Of a DNA stretch of 64,000 nucleotides, positions 17,214-26,991 are shown one piece after another; within the stretch, counting starts at the first letter, position 1; every line of letters begins with the position of its first letter. The notes under the pieces are model-generated. The model saw only the letters and a program-made list of their open reading frames with translations. It was not told the DNA's origin and searched no databases. This DNA is from Vibrio sinaloensis. Lineage in GTDB: Bacteria > Pseudomonadota > Gammaproteobacteria > Enterobacterales > Vibrionaceae. The position numbers and the translations under genes are program-made. Where the stretch lies: positions 124,001 to 188,000 of the forward strand of contig NZ_CP096199.1 of the NCBI RefSeq assembly GCF_023195835.1. The letters run 5' to 3'.

Positions 17214-18149
17214 GTGAAAAATAAGACTTTAATTGGTGTTACGTCAAGGTCGTTTTCTGCAAATAGTGCTTTAAGAAAAACATTATTGGAACGATATGAA
17301 AACGTAAAGTTTAATGATGCTGGCGAGCGACTATCTGGAAAATCGTTAGTAGATTTTCTTGCTGGCTGTGAAAAAGCGATCACTGCACTAGAACCAATAA
17401 ATGAAGAAACCCTAAGCCAGCTTCCAGACTTAAAGGTGTTGTCCAAATATGGTGTTGGTATCGACATGATAGATTTGAGCGCCCTTAAGAAACACGGAGT
17501 CAGGTTTGGTTGGACTAAAGGTGTCAACAAACGTGCGGTTTCAGAGCTCGCTTTAACTTTTGCGATCACGCTACTCAGGAAAATTGACCAATCTACGAGA
17601 GATGTAAAAGCGGGAGTCTGGACGCAAACCCAAGGTAGGTTGCTATCAGGAAAGACAGTAGGTGTTATCGGATGTGGTAACATTGGTCAGGATTTGATTA
17701 AGTTATTGGTACCTTTTGGTTGTAACGTGCTCGCTTATGATATTGAAAACGATGAAGAGTTCTATTCAAAGCATCAAGTTACAGCTACTCATCTTGATAC
17801 ACTATTACAAGAATCAGATGTCGTAACACTCCATGTCCCGTTGGATGAGACGACAAGAAATATGATTTCATCAGATGAGTTATCCATGATGAAAGAAGGC
17901 AGTATCCTACTCAACACCGCGCGTGGTGGAGTGGTGGATGAAGTGGCACTACTGGCAGCGCTTAAGGACAAAAGTATTGGTGCAGCTGGATTTGATGTCC
18001 TTTGTGTTGAACCTCCAGTAGACAATCCACTTGTCGCTCTGGATAACTTTTACATTACTTCTCATATTGGTGGTGGAGCGACAGAGGCGATACTCGCGAT
18101 GGGAATGGCCGCCATAGACGGGTTGGATAACAACAATTTGTTGGATTAA
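17214..18149 (+). CDS. D-isomer-specific 2-hydroxyacid dehydrogenase
   Basis: 311 residues, GTG start with GAG a few bases upstream. The NAD-binding motif GVIGCGNIGQDLIKLL is near residue 149; catalytic Arg in NTARGGVVDE, Glu in CVEPPVDNP and His in TSHIGGGATEA are all present. It resembles the phosphoglycerate dehydrogenase branch without the regulatory ACT domain. Placed after the ulosonate-like genes, it may oxidise or reduce a 2-hydroxy/2-keto acid intermediate, for example to recycle or create a keto acid for the aldolase. It is the first gene after the heptad tract, so tract length could affect its expression. Confidence 0.88.
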   Translation: MKNKTLIGVTSRSFSANSALRKTLLERYENVKFNDAGERLSGKSLVDFLAGCEKAITALEPINEETLSQLPDLKVLSKYGVGIDMIDLSALKKHGVRFGWTKGVNKRAVSELALTFAITLLRKIDQSTRDVKAGVWTQTQGRLLSGKTVGVIGCGNIGQDLIKLLVPFGCNVLAYDIENDEEFYSKHQVTATHLDTLLQESDVVTLHVPLDETTRNMISSDELSMMKEGSILLNTARGGVVDEVALLAALKDKSIGAAGFDVLCVEPPVDNPLVALDNFYITSHIGGGATEAILAMGMAAIDGLDNNNLLD

Positions 18150-18163
18150 TCAAAAGGTTGCCA

Positions 18164-18670
18164 ATGAAAAGTTTTTTAAACTCTATCTTGAGATGGTTTG
18201 TAAAAGTGACTTATCGTGCGGTTACTGGGATGGCTCGTCAATATGACATTAAGGTTCAACCTAGGCTACAGGCTCACGGAAAGCACAAGATTATTTTAGC
18301 GTCCCCAGAGCTCGCGAAAGATCAGATCCCAGCTTCCGTCTACTTCAATACGGCGTCAGGGGATATTATTGTCGGAAGTAATACGGTCTTCGGCGAAGAT
18401 GTGAAGCTATTGACCGGCAAACATTTAAGCCGATTGGAAGCGCTTGAGCAAGGAAAGTCGTTGCATGATGTCCCAAATGACGGCCGAAGTATTGTTATTG
18501 GTAAGGATTGTTATATTGGGAGTTCTGCAGTGATTATCGGCCCCGTTCAGATCGGTGATGGTGCAGTCGTAGGTGCAGGCAGCATTGTGACCAAAAATAT
18601 TGAGGGTGATTGTTTTTATGCAGGAAACCCGGCTAGAAAAATCAAAAGTTTAGTAAAAGATGAACAATAA
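18164..18670 (+). CDS. Hexapeptide-repeat O-acetyltransferase
   Basis: 168 residues from ATG 18164, chosen over the TTG at 18158 because AAAGG lies 6-8 nt upstream. The hydrophobic/basic N-terminus MKSFLNSILRWFVK may associate with the membrane. The C-terminal half has beta-helix steps ending IGDGAVVGAGSIVTKNIEGD and GNPARKIK, the end of WbbJ/NodL-type acetyltransferases. Its stop overlaps the start of the sulfotransferase-like gene by 11 nt. Likely adds an acetyl group to an O-antigen sugar; target unknown. Confidence 0.82.
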   Translation: MKSFLNSILRWFVKVTYRAVTGMARQYDIKVQPRLQAHGKHKIILASPELAKDQIPASVYFNTASGDIIVGSNTVFGEDVKLLTGKHLSRLEALEQGKSLHDVPNDGRSIVIGKDCYIGSSAVIIGPVQIGDGAVVGAGSIVTKNIEGDCFYAGNPARKIKSLVKDEQ

Positions 18671-19685
18671 CGCCAAGAACTTGTGCTTTTTAGACTTATC
18701 TGGATACATGTTTTCTGGAAAAGCCGCTTATTCAGATTTACTGCGAGAGTTTGATTGTATTCGTGTCCCGAATGTTCGGACTGAATTCGATTTTTTACGT
18801 ATGCCAGATGGGTTGAATGATCTCCATAGAGCTCTGAACCCTTGGTCACCAATATCTGCAGATATTGCTCTAAGAAAATTTGAACAACTTATTGCTAAGC
18901 TTTCAAATGATCCAAAGGGCTTGATGAGGTTATTTCAACATCGCTATGGCTATAGCGACAGGTTTGTCAACTTTAAACAAGAGTCAGAACGCTTTATTGA
19001 AGATATTACGTCAGTCGCATGGGACATGCCTTGGCCGTATACACTTCATCAAGTCTCTAGCCTATATTTAGCATTCCTAAAAATACGCTCTCGACTTACT
19101 CGAACAACAACGTTTCCAAATGTTCATTATAGAATGGTAGATAAAACAACTTTCCATCAAAAAGTGAAGGATTACTTGTTTAGGTTGTATTCTCAGGGCG
19201 TGCCATCGGACATTAGCGTTGTTGTTGAGCATAATGCCTTTGAACCTTATTGTCCTGAGCAATCCATCATGTTATTCCATAACGCCAAGTCGATTATTGT
19301 TGATAGAGATGTACGCGATATCTACATGACAGGTAAAACGTTTTCGAATGGATTCAATGATAATGTCGAACTTTATTCTAAGATATCCGGCGCTTTTGAC
19401 TTAGATGTTTTCATAAAGAAACAAAGAACGATGAGAAAAAATGTCGATCAGTCTGAAAATCAAAATAACGTCTTGAGGCTAAACTTTGAAGACCTGGTTC
19501 TAAACTACTCGGAAACGCTTGCATGTGTGATGGATTTCTTGGAGCTGACCTCTTCGAGCCACACACGTCGGCTTGAGCACTTTTCTCCGGAAAAATCTAA
19601 AGCAAACGTAAGAATGTGGGATAGTAAAGATCCTGATATCAAGAGAATTGAGCATGAACTGAGTGATTTATGCTATTTAGATTGA
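18660..19685 (+). CDS. Sulfotransferase-like protein
   Basis: 341 residues. N-terminal LDLSGYMFSGKAAYSDLL (about residues 12-29) has a P-loop-like SG-x-x-x-SGK segment; IIVDRDVRDIYMTGKTF near residue 217 resembles the 3-prime-phosphate-binding RDPRD motif of PAPS sulfotransferases; LNFEDLVLNYSETLACVMDF matches the LRYEDLxxDPxxTL block. Together these suggest a sulfotransferase fold. If active it would sulfate the polysaccharide or a lipid-linked intermediate in the cytoplasm. Overlap with the acetyltransferase implies a shared function. No PAPS-synthesis genes are in the window. Function is inferred from motifs only. Confidence 0.65.
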   Translation: MNNNAKNLCFLDLSGYMFSGKAAYSDLLREFDCIRVPNVRTEFDFLRMPDGLNDLHRALNPWSPISADIALRKFEQLIAKLSNDPKGLMRLFQHRYGYSDRFVNFKQESERFIEDITSVAWDMPWPYTLHQVSSLYLAFLKIRSRLTRTTTFPNVHYRMVDKTTFHQKVKDYLFRLYSQGVPSDISVVVEHNAFEPYCPEQSIMLFHNAKSIIVDRDVRDIYMTGKTFSNGFNDNVELYSKISGAFDLDVFIKKQRTMRKNVDQSENQNNVLRLNFEDLVLNYSETLACVMDFLELTSSSHTRRLEHFSPEKSKANVRMWDSKDPDIKRIEHELSDLCYLD

Positions 19686-19754
19686 TGATATCAATTGTTA
19701 AACGGTTTTACATAATCAATGTAAGATGAATTCACCAGAAATTAGTGCCAAAAA

Positions 19755-20825
19755 ATGGATAGAAAAATACTCGTAACGGGCGGCGCTGGGTTTATTGGCT
19801 CGGCGGTTGTACGCTACATTATAAATAATACGGAAGATTCCGTTGTCAATCTCGACAAGCTTACCTATGCTGGGAACCTAGAGTCCTTAGCGGATATTGA
19901 CTCCGATAAACGCTATAGTTTTGAGCAGGTAGACATTTGCGATCGCGTTGAACTTGACAGAGTTTTTTCCGTTCACAAACCAGATCTCGTTATGCATTTG
20001 GCAGCAGAATCGCATGTAGATAGATCCATCGACGGGCCTGCGGCTTTTATAGAAACCAATATTGTAGGCACATATACATTACTACAGGCGACAAGAGAAT
20101 ATTGGGAAGGTCTGAGTAATGAAAAAAAAGCAGGTTTTCGTTTTCACCATATATCGACAGATGAAGTTTATGGCGATCTAGAGAACACAGACTCGTTGTT
20201 TACGGAAGAGACATCGTATGACCCTTCAAGCCCCTATTCCGCCTCAAAAGCATCAAGTGATCATTTAGTTCGAGCATGGGGAAGAACTTATTCATTGCCA
20301 GTTGTCATTACCAATTGCTCTAACAACTATGGACCTTTTCATTATCCCGAGAAACTGATCCCGCACATTATTTTAAATGCAATCGAAGGGAAACCACTTC
20401 CTGTGTATGGTAATGGGTTGCAGATACGTGATTGGCTGTATGTCGATGATCACGCATGTGCTTTATACGAGGTGTTAACCAAAGGGGAAGTTGGGGAAAC
20501 CTACAATATAGGTGGCCACAACGAGATGCAGAATATCGAAGTTGTAAAGATGATCTGCTCAATACTCGAAGAACTTGTACCAAATAAGCCTGATGGTGTG
20601 CAAAGATATTCGGAATTGATTTCATACGTCGAAGATCGCCCTGGCCATGATGTCCGGTATGCTATCGATGCATCAAAAATTGAAGAGAAATTAGGGTGGT
20701 CACCAGAAGAAACCTTTGAATCTGGGATTCGTAAAACTGTTCAATGGTACTTGTCAAACAAGAAGTGGTGGTCTCGGGTGTTGGACTCGTCTTACAGCTT
20801 AGAAAGGCTTGGAGCAAAAAAGTAG
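19755..20825 (+). CDS. rmlB: dTDP-glucose 4,6-dehydratase
   Basis: 356 residues. It converts dTDP-glucose to dTDP-4-keto-6-deoxyglucose. The [12 protein letters not shown] nucleotide motif is at residues 7-18, [12 protein letters not shown] near 81, the catalytic STDEVYGDL near 132 and [10 protein letters not shown] near 160. It is followed directly by rmlA and then by fdtA, fdtC and fdtB rather than rmlC/rmlD, so the product is diverted from rhamnose to an acetamido-dideoxyhexose. Its stop lies inside the 5-prime-extended frame of rmlA, and the true rmlA start is 4 nt beyond. Confidence 0.96.
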   Translation: MDRKILVTGGAGFIGSAVVRYIINNTEDSVVNLDKLTYAGNLESLADIDSDKRYSFEQVDICDRVELDRVFSVHKPDLVMHLAAESHVDRSIDGPAAFIETNIVGTYTLLQATREYWEGLSNEKKAGFRFHHISTDEVYGDLENTDSLFTEETSYDPSSPYSASKASSDHLVRAWGRTYSLPVVITNCSNNYGPFHYPEKLIPHIILNAIEGKPLPVYGNGLQIRDWLYVDDHACALYEVLTKGEVGETYNIGGHNEMQNIEVVKMICSILEELVPNKPDGVQRYSELISYVEDRPGHDVRYAIDASKIEEKLGWSPEETFESGIRKTVQWYLSNKKWWSRVLDSSYSLERLGAKK

Positions 20826-20829
20826 GTAT

Positions 20830-21696
20830 ATGAAAGGTATTGTTTTAGCTGGCGGCTCTGGGACTAGACTGTATCCACTCACTCGTGGTGTTTCTAAACA
20901 ACTACTTCCTGTTTACGATAAACCAATGATTTATTATCCGCTTTCAGTGCTTATGCTGGCGGGTATTAGGGATATATTGATCATTACCACACCAGAAGAC
21001 AGGGAAGGTTTTCAAAGGTTACTTGGTGACGGTTCGGATTTTGGGATTAAATTAACCTTTGCAACTCAGCACTCCCCGGATGGTTTAGCTCAAGCGTTTA
21101 TTATAGGTGAAAGCTTTATTGGGCAAGATTCGGTATGTTTGGTCTTGGGCGACAATATATTTTACGGTCAAGGTTTTAGCCCAATTCTTAAAAGAGCAGC
21201 CTTAAAGTCTGATGGTGCAACAGTGTTTGGATATCAAGTCAAAGATCCAGAACGTTTTGGGGTCGTCGAGTTTGATGCCTCTATGCAAGCAATATCTATA
21301 GAAGAAAAACCGACTATACCTAAGTCTAATTATGCTATCACTGGATTATATTTCTATGACAATCGAGTTGTTGAACTCGCCAAAAAAGTAAGACCGTCTT
21401 CAAGAGGTGAACTCGAGATATCTTCTCTAAACCAAATGTATCTGGAAAGAGGTGATCTCAATGTAGAGCTTTTAGGAAGGGGGTTTGCTTGGTTGGATAC
21501 AGGAACACATTCAAGCTTGCATCAAGCCTCTTCTTTCGTAGAGACAATAGAAAATGTTCAAGGAATGAAGGTTGCTTGCTTAGAAGAGATTGCCTGGCGG
21601 CAGGGCTGGCTTTCAGACAAAGCGCTGGAAACAGCAGGGCTGTCGCTTGCAAAAAACGACTATGGCAAATATCTACTTGCATTATTGGACGAGTAG
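20830..21696 (+). CDS. rmlA: Glucose-1-phosphate thymidylyltransferase
   Basis: 288 residues from ATG 20830, matching the family start [18 protein letters not shown]; a TTG at 20809 is in frame but lies inside rmlB. It forms dTDP-glucose from dTTP and glucose-1-phosphate. Signature motifs: GGSGTRLYP (nucleotide site), [32 protein letters not shown]. The order rmlB-rmlA is usual for dedicated dTDP-sugar modules. Allosteric inhibition by dTDP-sugars is a family property, not visible here. Confidence 0.96.
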   Translation: MKGIVLAGGSGTRLYPLTRGVSKQLLPVYDKPMIYYPLSVLMLAGIRDILIITTPEDREGFQRLLGDGSDFGIKLTFATQHSPDGLAQAFIIGESFIGQDSVCLVLGDNIFYGQGFSPILKRAALKSDGATVFGYQVKDPERFGVVEFDASMQAISIEEKPTIPKSNYAITGLYFYDNRVVELAKKVRPSSRGELEISSLNQMYLERGDLNVELLGRGFAWLDTGTHSSLHQASSFVETIENVQGMKVACLEEIAWRQGWLSDKALETAGLSLAKNDYGKYLLALLDE

Positions 21697-21715
21697 TAAC
21701 GGTTAGGAGTAAGGC

Positions 21716-22135
21716 ATGAGCCTCATTCAGTGGATAAAATTTGATGAAATAGGTGATGAGAGAGGAAGCTTAGTCGCCTTGGAATCGACAAAGAACATCC
21801 CCTTTGCTATTCAAAGGGTATATTATCTTTTTGGACTCCGAGGAGATATCCCGCGAGGTTTTCACGCACATCGACAGTTGAAACAGTTAGCGATTTGTGT
21901 GAGTGGGCGATGTGAAATTCTGATGGATAACGGAATAGAAAAAAAGACGGTAACATTAGAATCGCCCTCGTCGGGCCTGCTGATTGATAGAATGCAGTGG
22001 CACGAGATGATGAATTTTTCTAGTGATTGTGTCTTGTTGGTATTAGCTAGTGATGTATATCTAGAATCGGATTATATTCGTGACTACAATGTTTTTTTAG
22101 AAGAGTTAGGTAATGAAAATACACCCATTAAGTGA
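21716..22135 (+). CDS. fdtA: dTDP-4-keto-6-deoxyglucose 3,4-ketoisomerase (FdtA/QdtA-like)
   Basis: 139-residue cupin. It moves the keto group from C4 to C3 on the dTDP sugar, the committed step to 3-amino-3,6-dideoxyhexoses. The [20 protein letters not shown] segment (residues about 47-66) carries the conserved histidines, and [18 protein letters not shown] ends the barrel. FdtA gives the galacto and QdtA the gluco product; sequence alone by eye does not separate them. It overlaps the acetyltransferase gene by 23 nt. Confidence 0.88.
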   Translation: MSLIQWIKFDEIGDERGSLVALESTKNIPFAIQRVYYLFGLRGDIPRGFHAHRQLKQLAICVSGRCEILMDNGIEKKTVTLESPSSGLLIDRMQWHEMMNFSSDCVLLVLASDVYLESDYIRDYNVFLEELGNENTPIK

Positions 22136-22574
22136 TGTAGCATCCAGCAGTATTGGTGAAGGCACATCGATTTGGCAATTTTCTGTTGTCTTGTCTGGAG
22201 CCAAAATTGGAATCAATTGCAATATCTGTGCGCATACATTTATTGAAAATGATGTCGAGATTGGCAATCGTGTTACTATAAAAAATGGTGTCTACTTATG
22301 GGATGGCATCAAGTTAGGTAATGATGTTTTTGTTGGCCCTTGCGTCGCGTTTACTAATGACAAATTTCCGCGCTCAAAACAGTACCCTGAGGTGTTTTCG
22401 AAAACAAAAATAGAAGATGGGGCGTCTATTGGTGCAAACTCTACTATCCTACCCGGTATTACAATAGGTAAGAATGCGATGGTTGGGGCAGGTTCAGTTG
22501 TTACAAAAGACGTACCAGAAAATGCAGTCGTAATGGGTAACCCTGCGACAATTGTCAGATATATAGAGGCGTGA
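22113..22574 (+). CDS. fdtC: dTDP-3-amino-3,6-dideoxyhexose N-acetyltransferase (FdtC/QdtC-like)
   Basis: 153-residue left-handed beta-helix protein. It begins [20 protein letters not shown], has [15 protein letters not shown] (the characteristic loop with Asn-Asp) near residue 75 and ends [14 protein letters not shown]. Homologues acetylate the 3-amino group of dTDP-Fuc3N or dTDP-Qui3N using acetyl-CoA. The context fdtA-fdtC-fdtB supports this closely. Starts 23 nt inside the end of fdtA, so translation is coupled. Confidence 0.87.
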   Translation: MKIHPLSDVASSSIGEGTSIWQFSVVLSGAKIGINCNICAHTFIENDVEIGNRVTIKNGVYLWDGIKLGNDVFVGPCVAFTNDKFPRSKQYPEVFSKTKIEDGASIGANSTILPGITIGKNAMVGAGSVVTKDVPENAVVMGNPATIVRYIEA

Positions 22575-22575
22575 A

Positions 22576-23673
22576 GTGGTTCCATTTTTAGATTTGCAAA
22601 ATATCAACCAGAGATATGCTGAAGAGTTAAAAGAGGCGTGTGCTAGAGTTGTCGATTCAGGTTGGTATATTACGGGAAACGAACTGAAATCATTCGAAAA
22701 TGAGTTCGCAAACTATTGTGGAAGCGTATATTGTGTGGGTGTGGCAAACGGTTTAGATGCTTTAACACTAACACTAAAAGCGTGGAAAGAACTTGGTAGA
22801 GTGAAAGACGGTGACGAAGTTATAGTGCCATCTAACACCTACATCGCTTCTATATTAGCAATATCAGCGAACAACTTGGTACCAGTCTTAGTTGAGCCAG
22901 ACCAAAAAAGCTACAACTTAAACGCCGCCAACATAAAAAAGGCGATGACCAGTAAGACAAGGGTAATATTACCCGTACATCTCTATGGTCAGATTTCACC
23001 CATGGTCGAGATTATGAAGTTAGCTGATGAGTACAATCTTTTAGTTCTTGAAGACTGCGCTCAATCTCATGGCGCTTCAATTCAGAATAAAAAATGTGGT
23101 AATTGGGGCCATGCCGGTGCATTTAGCTTTTATCCCGGAAAAAATTTGGGGGCACTTGGTGACGCTGGTGCAATAACAACGGATGATGAAGAGTTGTTCT
23201 ATACACTTGCCGCTTTACGGAACTATGGCTCTCACAAAAAATACGAGAATAAGTATTTAGGTGTCAATTCTCGGCTTGATGAAATGCAAGCTGCGATGCT
23301 AAAAGTGAAACTTAAGTATCTAGATGCAGAAAACCAACATCGTAAGAAGGTCGCTAATGCTTACTTAAAAGGTATTAGCAACTCTAAGGTCCAACTCCCC
23401 GAAGTCGTTGCGGAAGAAGGCCATGTGTGGCATCTGTTCGTTATTCGTACAGATAATAGAGATGTCCTTGCCAAACACTTGGAAGAGAACGGTATACATA
23501 CTTTAGTTCACTATCCTATCCCGCCCCATCAGCAACAAGCTTATGCCGGTTATTTTGACTCCGAATATCCAATATCAGAGGCTATTCATAACTCGGTGTT
23601 GTCTTTGCCTATTAGTCCAGTCCTAGATGAAAAAGCAGCTCAAAAAGTGATTGATATAATAAATGAGTATTAA
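22576..23673 (+). CDS. fdtB: dTDP-3-amino-3,6-dideoxyhexose transaminase (FdtB/QdtB-like)
   Basis: 365 residues, GTG start one base after the fdtC stop. A PLP-dependent DegT/DnrJ/EryC1 aminotransferase: [17 protein letters not shown] start, [24 protein letters not shown], and the PLP-lysine in [14 protein letters not shown], a motif typical of FdtB. It transfers an amino group from glutamate to C3 of the keto-sugar, between FdtA and FdtC. Overlaps wzx by 11 nt. Final product of the set: dTDP-Fuc3NAc or dTDP-Qui3NAc. Confidence 0.92.
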   Translation: MVPFLDLQNINQRYAEELKEACARVVDSGWYITGNELKSFENEFANYCGSVYCVGVANGLDALTLTLKAWKELGRVKDGDEVIVPSNTYIASILAISANNLVPVLVEPDQKSYNLNAANIKKAMTSKTRVILPVHLYGQISPMVEIMKLADEYNLLVLEDCAQSHGASIQNKKCGNWGHAGAFSFYPGKNLGALGDAGAITTDDEELFYTLAALRNYGSHKKYENKYLGVNSRLDEMQAAMLKVKLKYLDAENQHRKKVANAYLKGISNSKVQLPEVVAEEGHVWHLFVIRTDNRDVLAKHLEENGIHTLVHYPIPPHQQQAYAGYFDSEYPISEAIHNSVLSLPISPVLDEKAAQKVIDIINEY

Positions 23674-24916
23674 AAGAGCTTTTTTCTGGACAAGCGCTCA
23701 AACTTTTACCAAAGTCGTTTCTGGGATTATTATCGGTAAAATTGTCGCAATATCCTTGGGGCCAGTAGGTCTCGCTTATATTGGTCAGTATCAGAACTAT
23801 TCAGGTTTGTTTTATAGTTTCGCAAATGGCTCTGTACAAACTGGAATAGTTTCAATGGTCGCCCGTGATTTAGGCGAGAAAAATCAGATGTTAACACGGA
23901 CTAACTCCGTGTTCATTTTGTCTGTGCTGTCATTTTTAATAGGTTTAGCACTTTTCCCTTTGTCGGATACTGTGTCATACTTTCTATTTAAATCATATGA
24001 ATATACTGGTTCTATTAAGTTGCTTTCTTTCTCTCTATTATTTAATTCCATGAACCTTTATGCTCTTTCAGTTTTAAATGGACTAGGAAAAGTTAAGGAG
24101 TACTCTGTAGCTAATATTACCTTAAATGTTATAACAACAATTGGAGTTTCAACATCTGCACTACTATATGGCGTAATTGGAGCGCTTTATAGTTACTCAG
24201 CCATCCAAATAATTTTTTCTTTATGGTTGTTCTATTACGTATATAATTCGACTGAATACCCTATCTTGAAAATAGAATCTAAATCAGTTAATAAAAAATA
24301 TATTTTTGACTTATTGTCATATGGTGTTGTAACAATATCTAGTGGTTTTTTTACATTTTTTATTCTCGCTGGATCTAGATATGTAATTATAGATGGCATG
24401 GGAGAGTTTAGTGCAGGTATATGGGAGGGAGCAAGTAAGATTGGATTGTACTTTGGTATGTTGTTTACTTTGCCTATTTCCATATACTACTTGCCAAAGT
24501 TTGCATCCTTGACCTCAAGCATGGAACTTGGGATACACTTTAAGAAAATATTTTCATTATGCCTACCTAGTTTGGCTTTAATAACGCTTATAATGATTCT
24601 TTCTCAAAAGCTTACTATTGATATTTTATTCAGTCAGGACTTTTATGAAATTAAAGATATTTTGTATCTCGTGTTAATTGCAGAGTGTTTAAGAGTCTTA
24701 ACCTCCGTTTTTACGACATTTCTTTTTGCAAGGAAGATTCTAGTTGAAATAATTTTTAATCAAGCTGTCTGGTCAGTTAGTTGTGTTTTTTTGGCCTATT
24801 TTCTTGTTGATGTTTATAATCTTGAGGGTGTTGCGTTTGCATATTTATTAGCATGTGCATTGCAGTTTTTTCTAATAATATATTCATTCAAAAGAAAAGT
24901 TAGTAGTGTTTTTTGA
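23663..24916 (+). CDS. wzx: O-antigen flippase Wzx
   Basis: 417 residues with about twelve hydrophobic segments spread along the chain and the polysaccharide-transporter pattern near the N-terminus ([19 protein letters not shown] stretch at residues about 30-45, [12 protein letters not shown] in this protein). Wzx flips the undecaprenyl-linked repeat unit across the inner membrane. It follows the dTDP-sugar genes directly, as WzxE-type flippases do in enterobacterial common antigen clusters, where a Fuc4NAc unit is flipped. Start overlaps fdtB by 11 nt. AT-rich, typical of wzx. Confidence 0.85.
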   Translation: MSIKRAFFWTSAQTFTKVVSGIIIGKIVAISLGPVGLAYIGQYQNYSGLFYSFANGSVQTGIVSMVARDLGEKNQMLTRTNSVFILSVLSFLIGLALFPLSDTVSYFLFKSYEYTGSIKLLSFSLLFNSMNLYALSVLNGLGKVKEYSVANITLNVITTIGVSTSALLYGVIGALYSYSAIQIIFSLWLFYYVYNSTEYPILKIESKSVNKKYIFDLLSYGVVTISSGFFTFFILAGSRYVIIDGMGEFSAGIWEGASKIGLYFGMLFTLPISIYYLPKFASLTSSMELGIHFKKIFSLCLPSLALITLIMILSQKLTIDILFSQDFYEIKDILYLVLIAECLRVLTSVFTTFLFARKILVEIIFNQAVWSVSCVFLAYFLVDVYNLEGVAFAYLLACALQFFLIIYSFKRKVSSVF

Positions 24917-24960
24917 ACTATTTAAATGCTTTTTGCATGATTCTTCGGGAACAATAAATA

Positions 24961-26217
24961 ATGGAATGTAATAAAGATTCTAGTGTGAATATCGTATTTT
25001 GCTTTCCTTATAGAGGTGTGGGTGGCGTTTCGTTATTATTCTCTCGAATTGCTAATTATCTATCAAAAAAAAGATGCGTCTTTGTTGTTGATTATAAAGA
25101 TGGGTTTATGGCAAAGAACATTGAGGCTAGTGTAAAGTTAATTGAATACGATGAGCAAACCCCGGCTGTCATTCCAGAGAATACTATTGTTGTATTTCAA
25201 GCTATGACACCTTGGAGTATCTTTTCTTCTTTAACTATTCCTGATAGCAGCAGAATTTTCTTTTGGCACTGTCATCCTTACAACTTAGTTCCTTCCTATC
25301 CAGTCGTAGATGGATATTTGAAAGCTCATAGACAAATCAATCTACTAGTATATAAAACAATATTTCGTTCTTACTGGAACAAAGCCAACAAATTCTTAGA
25401 AATTCTGAGTGAAAACAATTCCATCGCTTTTATGGATAAGCCTAATAAAGATAACACACAATTCTTTTTTAAAGGGCTGACCTTTGATAGTCCTTATTTG
25501 CGTATACCTTCATTCTCCGTGAATAGTCGTCATAAAAAATTTGAGCCTGGTCTACTAAGACTTGGGTGGATAGGACGTATTACGGACTTTAAAGTCAGTA
25601 TACTAAAGCACACTCTTTTAGTTGCAAACAAAGTTGCTAGTAAGATTAATTCTCCCATTGAGTTTACAGTGGTTGGTTCTGGTGAGTACCTATCAGAAGT
25701 AAAAGGGCTTGCATCTAGTTTAACTCAAATCAAAGTTGAGTTCATTGAGCATATCGATCCTAAAGTGATCGATGATTATATTTTTGACAACATTGATCTA
25801 ATGTTTGCAATGGGGACTTCTGCCCTCGAGTCAGCCAAGTTGGGTGTACCAACAGTTTTGCTCGATTTTTCTTATAAAGATGTACCAGACAGTTATGCTT
25901 TCGTACCGTTGTTTCTCAAACAAGGTGAGTCACTAGGAGAAGATGTTAGCGCTCTTCATTCTTACAGCAATGGTGTTAACCAAAGCTTGGCTTCAATGTA
26001 TAATATACTGCACGACCTTGAAAACGATAAGTACCAAGAGTATTCCGACTCAACTGTGGAATACTTCAACAAATTTCACGAAATAGGACAAATAGCGGAG
26101 CAACTGGTGACCTGTTTAGACCGGTCCAGGACTTGCTATAACGATTTGAAAGAGCAAAATATCATAAGCGATAAAATGAGTTTATATATGCTTATCAAAA
26201 AAGCACTAAGAGGATAA
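24961..26217 (+). CDS. Glycosyltransferase, GT-B fold (family 4-like)
   Basis: 418 residues. It begins with a nucleotide-fold strand and glycine loop, IVFCFPYRGVGGVSLLF (residues about 10-26), and has a second domain starting LRLGWIGRITDFKVS near residue 200, with FTVVGSGEYLSEVKGL and LMFAMGTSALESAKLGVPTV later; the E-x-x-x-x-G-x-P pattern is the donor site of GT-B enzymes. No membrane segment. It lies between wzx and the CDP-sugar genes. It probably adds one sugar of the repeat unit; donor unknown. One of three such transferases in this operon. Confidence 0.8.
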   Translation: MECNKDSSVNIVFCFPYRGVGGVSLLFSRIANYLSKKRCVFVVDYKDGFMAKNIEASVKLIEYDEQTPAVIPENTIVVFQAMTPWSIFSSLTIPDSSRIFFWHCHPYNLVPSYPVVDGYLKAHRQINLLVYKTIFRSYWNKANKFLEILSENNSIAFMDKPNKDNTQFFFKGLTFDSPYLRIPSFSVNSRHKKFEPGLLRLGWIGRITDFKVSILKHTLLVANKVASKINSPIEFTVVGSGEYLSEVKGLASSLTQIKVEFIEHIDPKVIDDYIFDNIDLMFAMGTSALESAKLGVPTVLLDFSYKDVPDSYAFVPLFLKQGESLGEDVSALHSYSNGVNQSLASMYNILHDLENDKYQEYSDSTVEYFNKFHEIGQIAEQLVTCLDRSRTCYNDLKEQNIISDKMSLYMLIKKALRG

Positions 26218-26218
26218 A

Positions 26219-26989
26219 ATGAAAGTATTATTGCTAGCGGGTGGATTGGGTACACGACTGAGTGAAGAAACCGATGTTAGACCAAAGCCAATGGTTGAGA
26301 TTGGTGGTAAGCCTATTCTTTGGCACATCATGAAAATGTACTCCCAGCATGGGTATAATGATTTTGTTGTTCTTTTAGGCTACAAAGGCTATTACATAAA
26401 AGAGTATTTTGCTAACTACTTCTTACACCAAAGTGATGTAACAATTAATCTGGCCAATAATGAGATGAAGATTCATAAGAATGCTTCTGAACCTTGGACA
26501 GTGACTTTATTGGATACTGGTATGCATTCAATGACTGGCGGCCGTGTTAAAAGAGCCCAAGAAATAATCGGTAATGATCCTTTTATGTTGACATATGGCG
26601 ATGGTGTTTCAGATGTGAATATTACCGAGTTGGTTGAATTTCATAAGAGCCATGGTAAAGCCGCTACCATGACATCAGTACAGCCAGATGGCCGCTTTGG
26701 GGCGATAGAAATAGAAGGGGATAGAATTACTCAATTCCTTGAAAAACCAAAAGGGGATGGTTCATGGATTAATGGTGGCTTCTTTGTCTGTGAGCCCAAG
26801 GTTTTTGACTATATTACCGAGGGTGATGCAACCGTATTTGAGCAAATGCCACTTCAGAAGTTAGCAGAAGATGGAGAGTTGTTCTCATATAAGCATCAAG
26901 GTTTTTGGAAGTGCATGGATACATTAAAAGACAAACATGATCTAGAGAAAATGTTATTCGAAAACTGCGCGAAATGGAAAAGTTGGTGA
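26219..26989 (+). CDS. rfbF: Glucose-1-phosphate cytidylyltransferase
   Basis: 256 residues. It makes CDP-glucose from CTP and glucose-1-phosphate. LLAGGLGTRLSEETDVRPKP is the N-terminal nucleotide site; WHIMKMYSQHGYNDF, YGDGVSDVNI (metal-binding aspartates) and EKPKGDGSWINGGFFVCEP follow, all typical RfbF/DdhA. It is the first step of the CDP-3,6-dideoxyhexose and related pathways. Start is one base after the preceding stop. Followed by rfbG, 2 nt after its stop. Confidence 0.96.
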   Translation: MKVLLLAGGLGTRLSEETDVRPKPMVEIGGKPILWHIMKMYSQHGYNDFVVLLGYKGYYIKEYFANYFLHQSDVTINLANNEMKIHKNASEPWTVTLLDTGMHSMTGGRVKRAQEIIGNDPFMLTYGDGVSDVNITELVEFHKSHGKAATMTSVQPDGRFGAIEIEGDRITQFLEKPKGDGSWINGGFFVCEPKVFDYITEGDATVFEQMPLQKLAEDGELFSYKHQGFWKCMDTLKDKHDLEKMLFENCAKWKSW

Positions 26990-26991
26990 TT

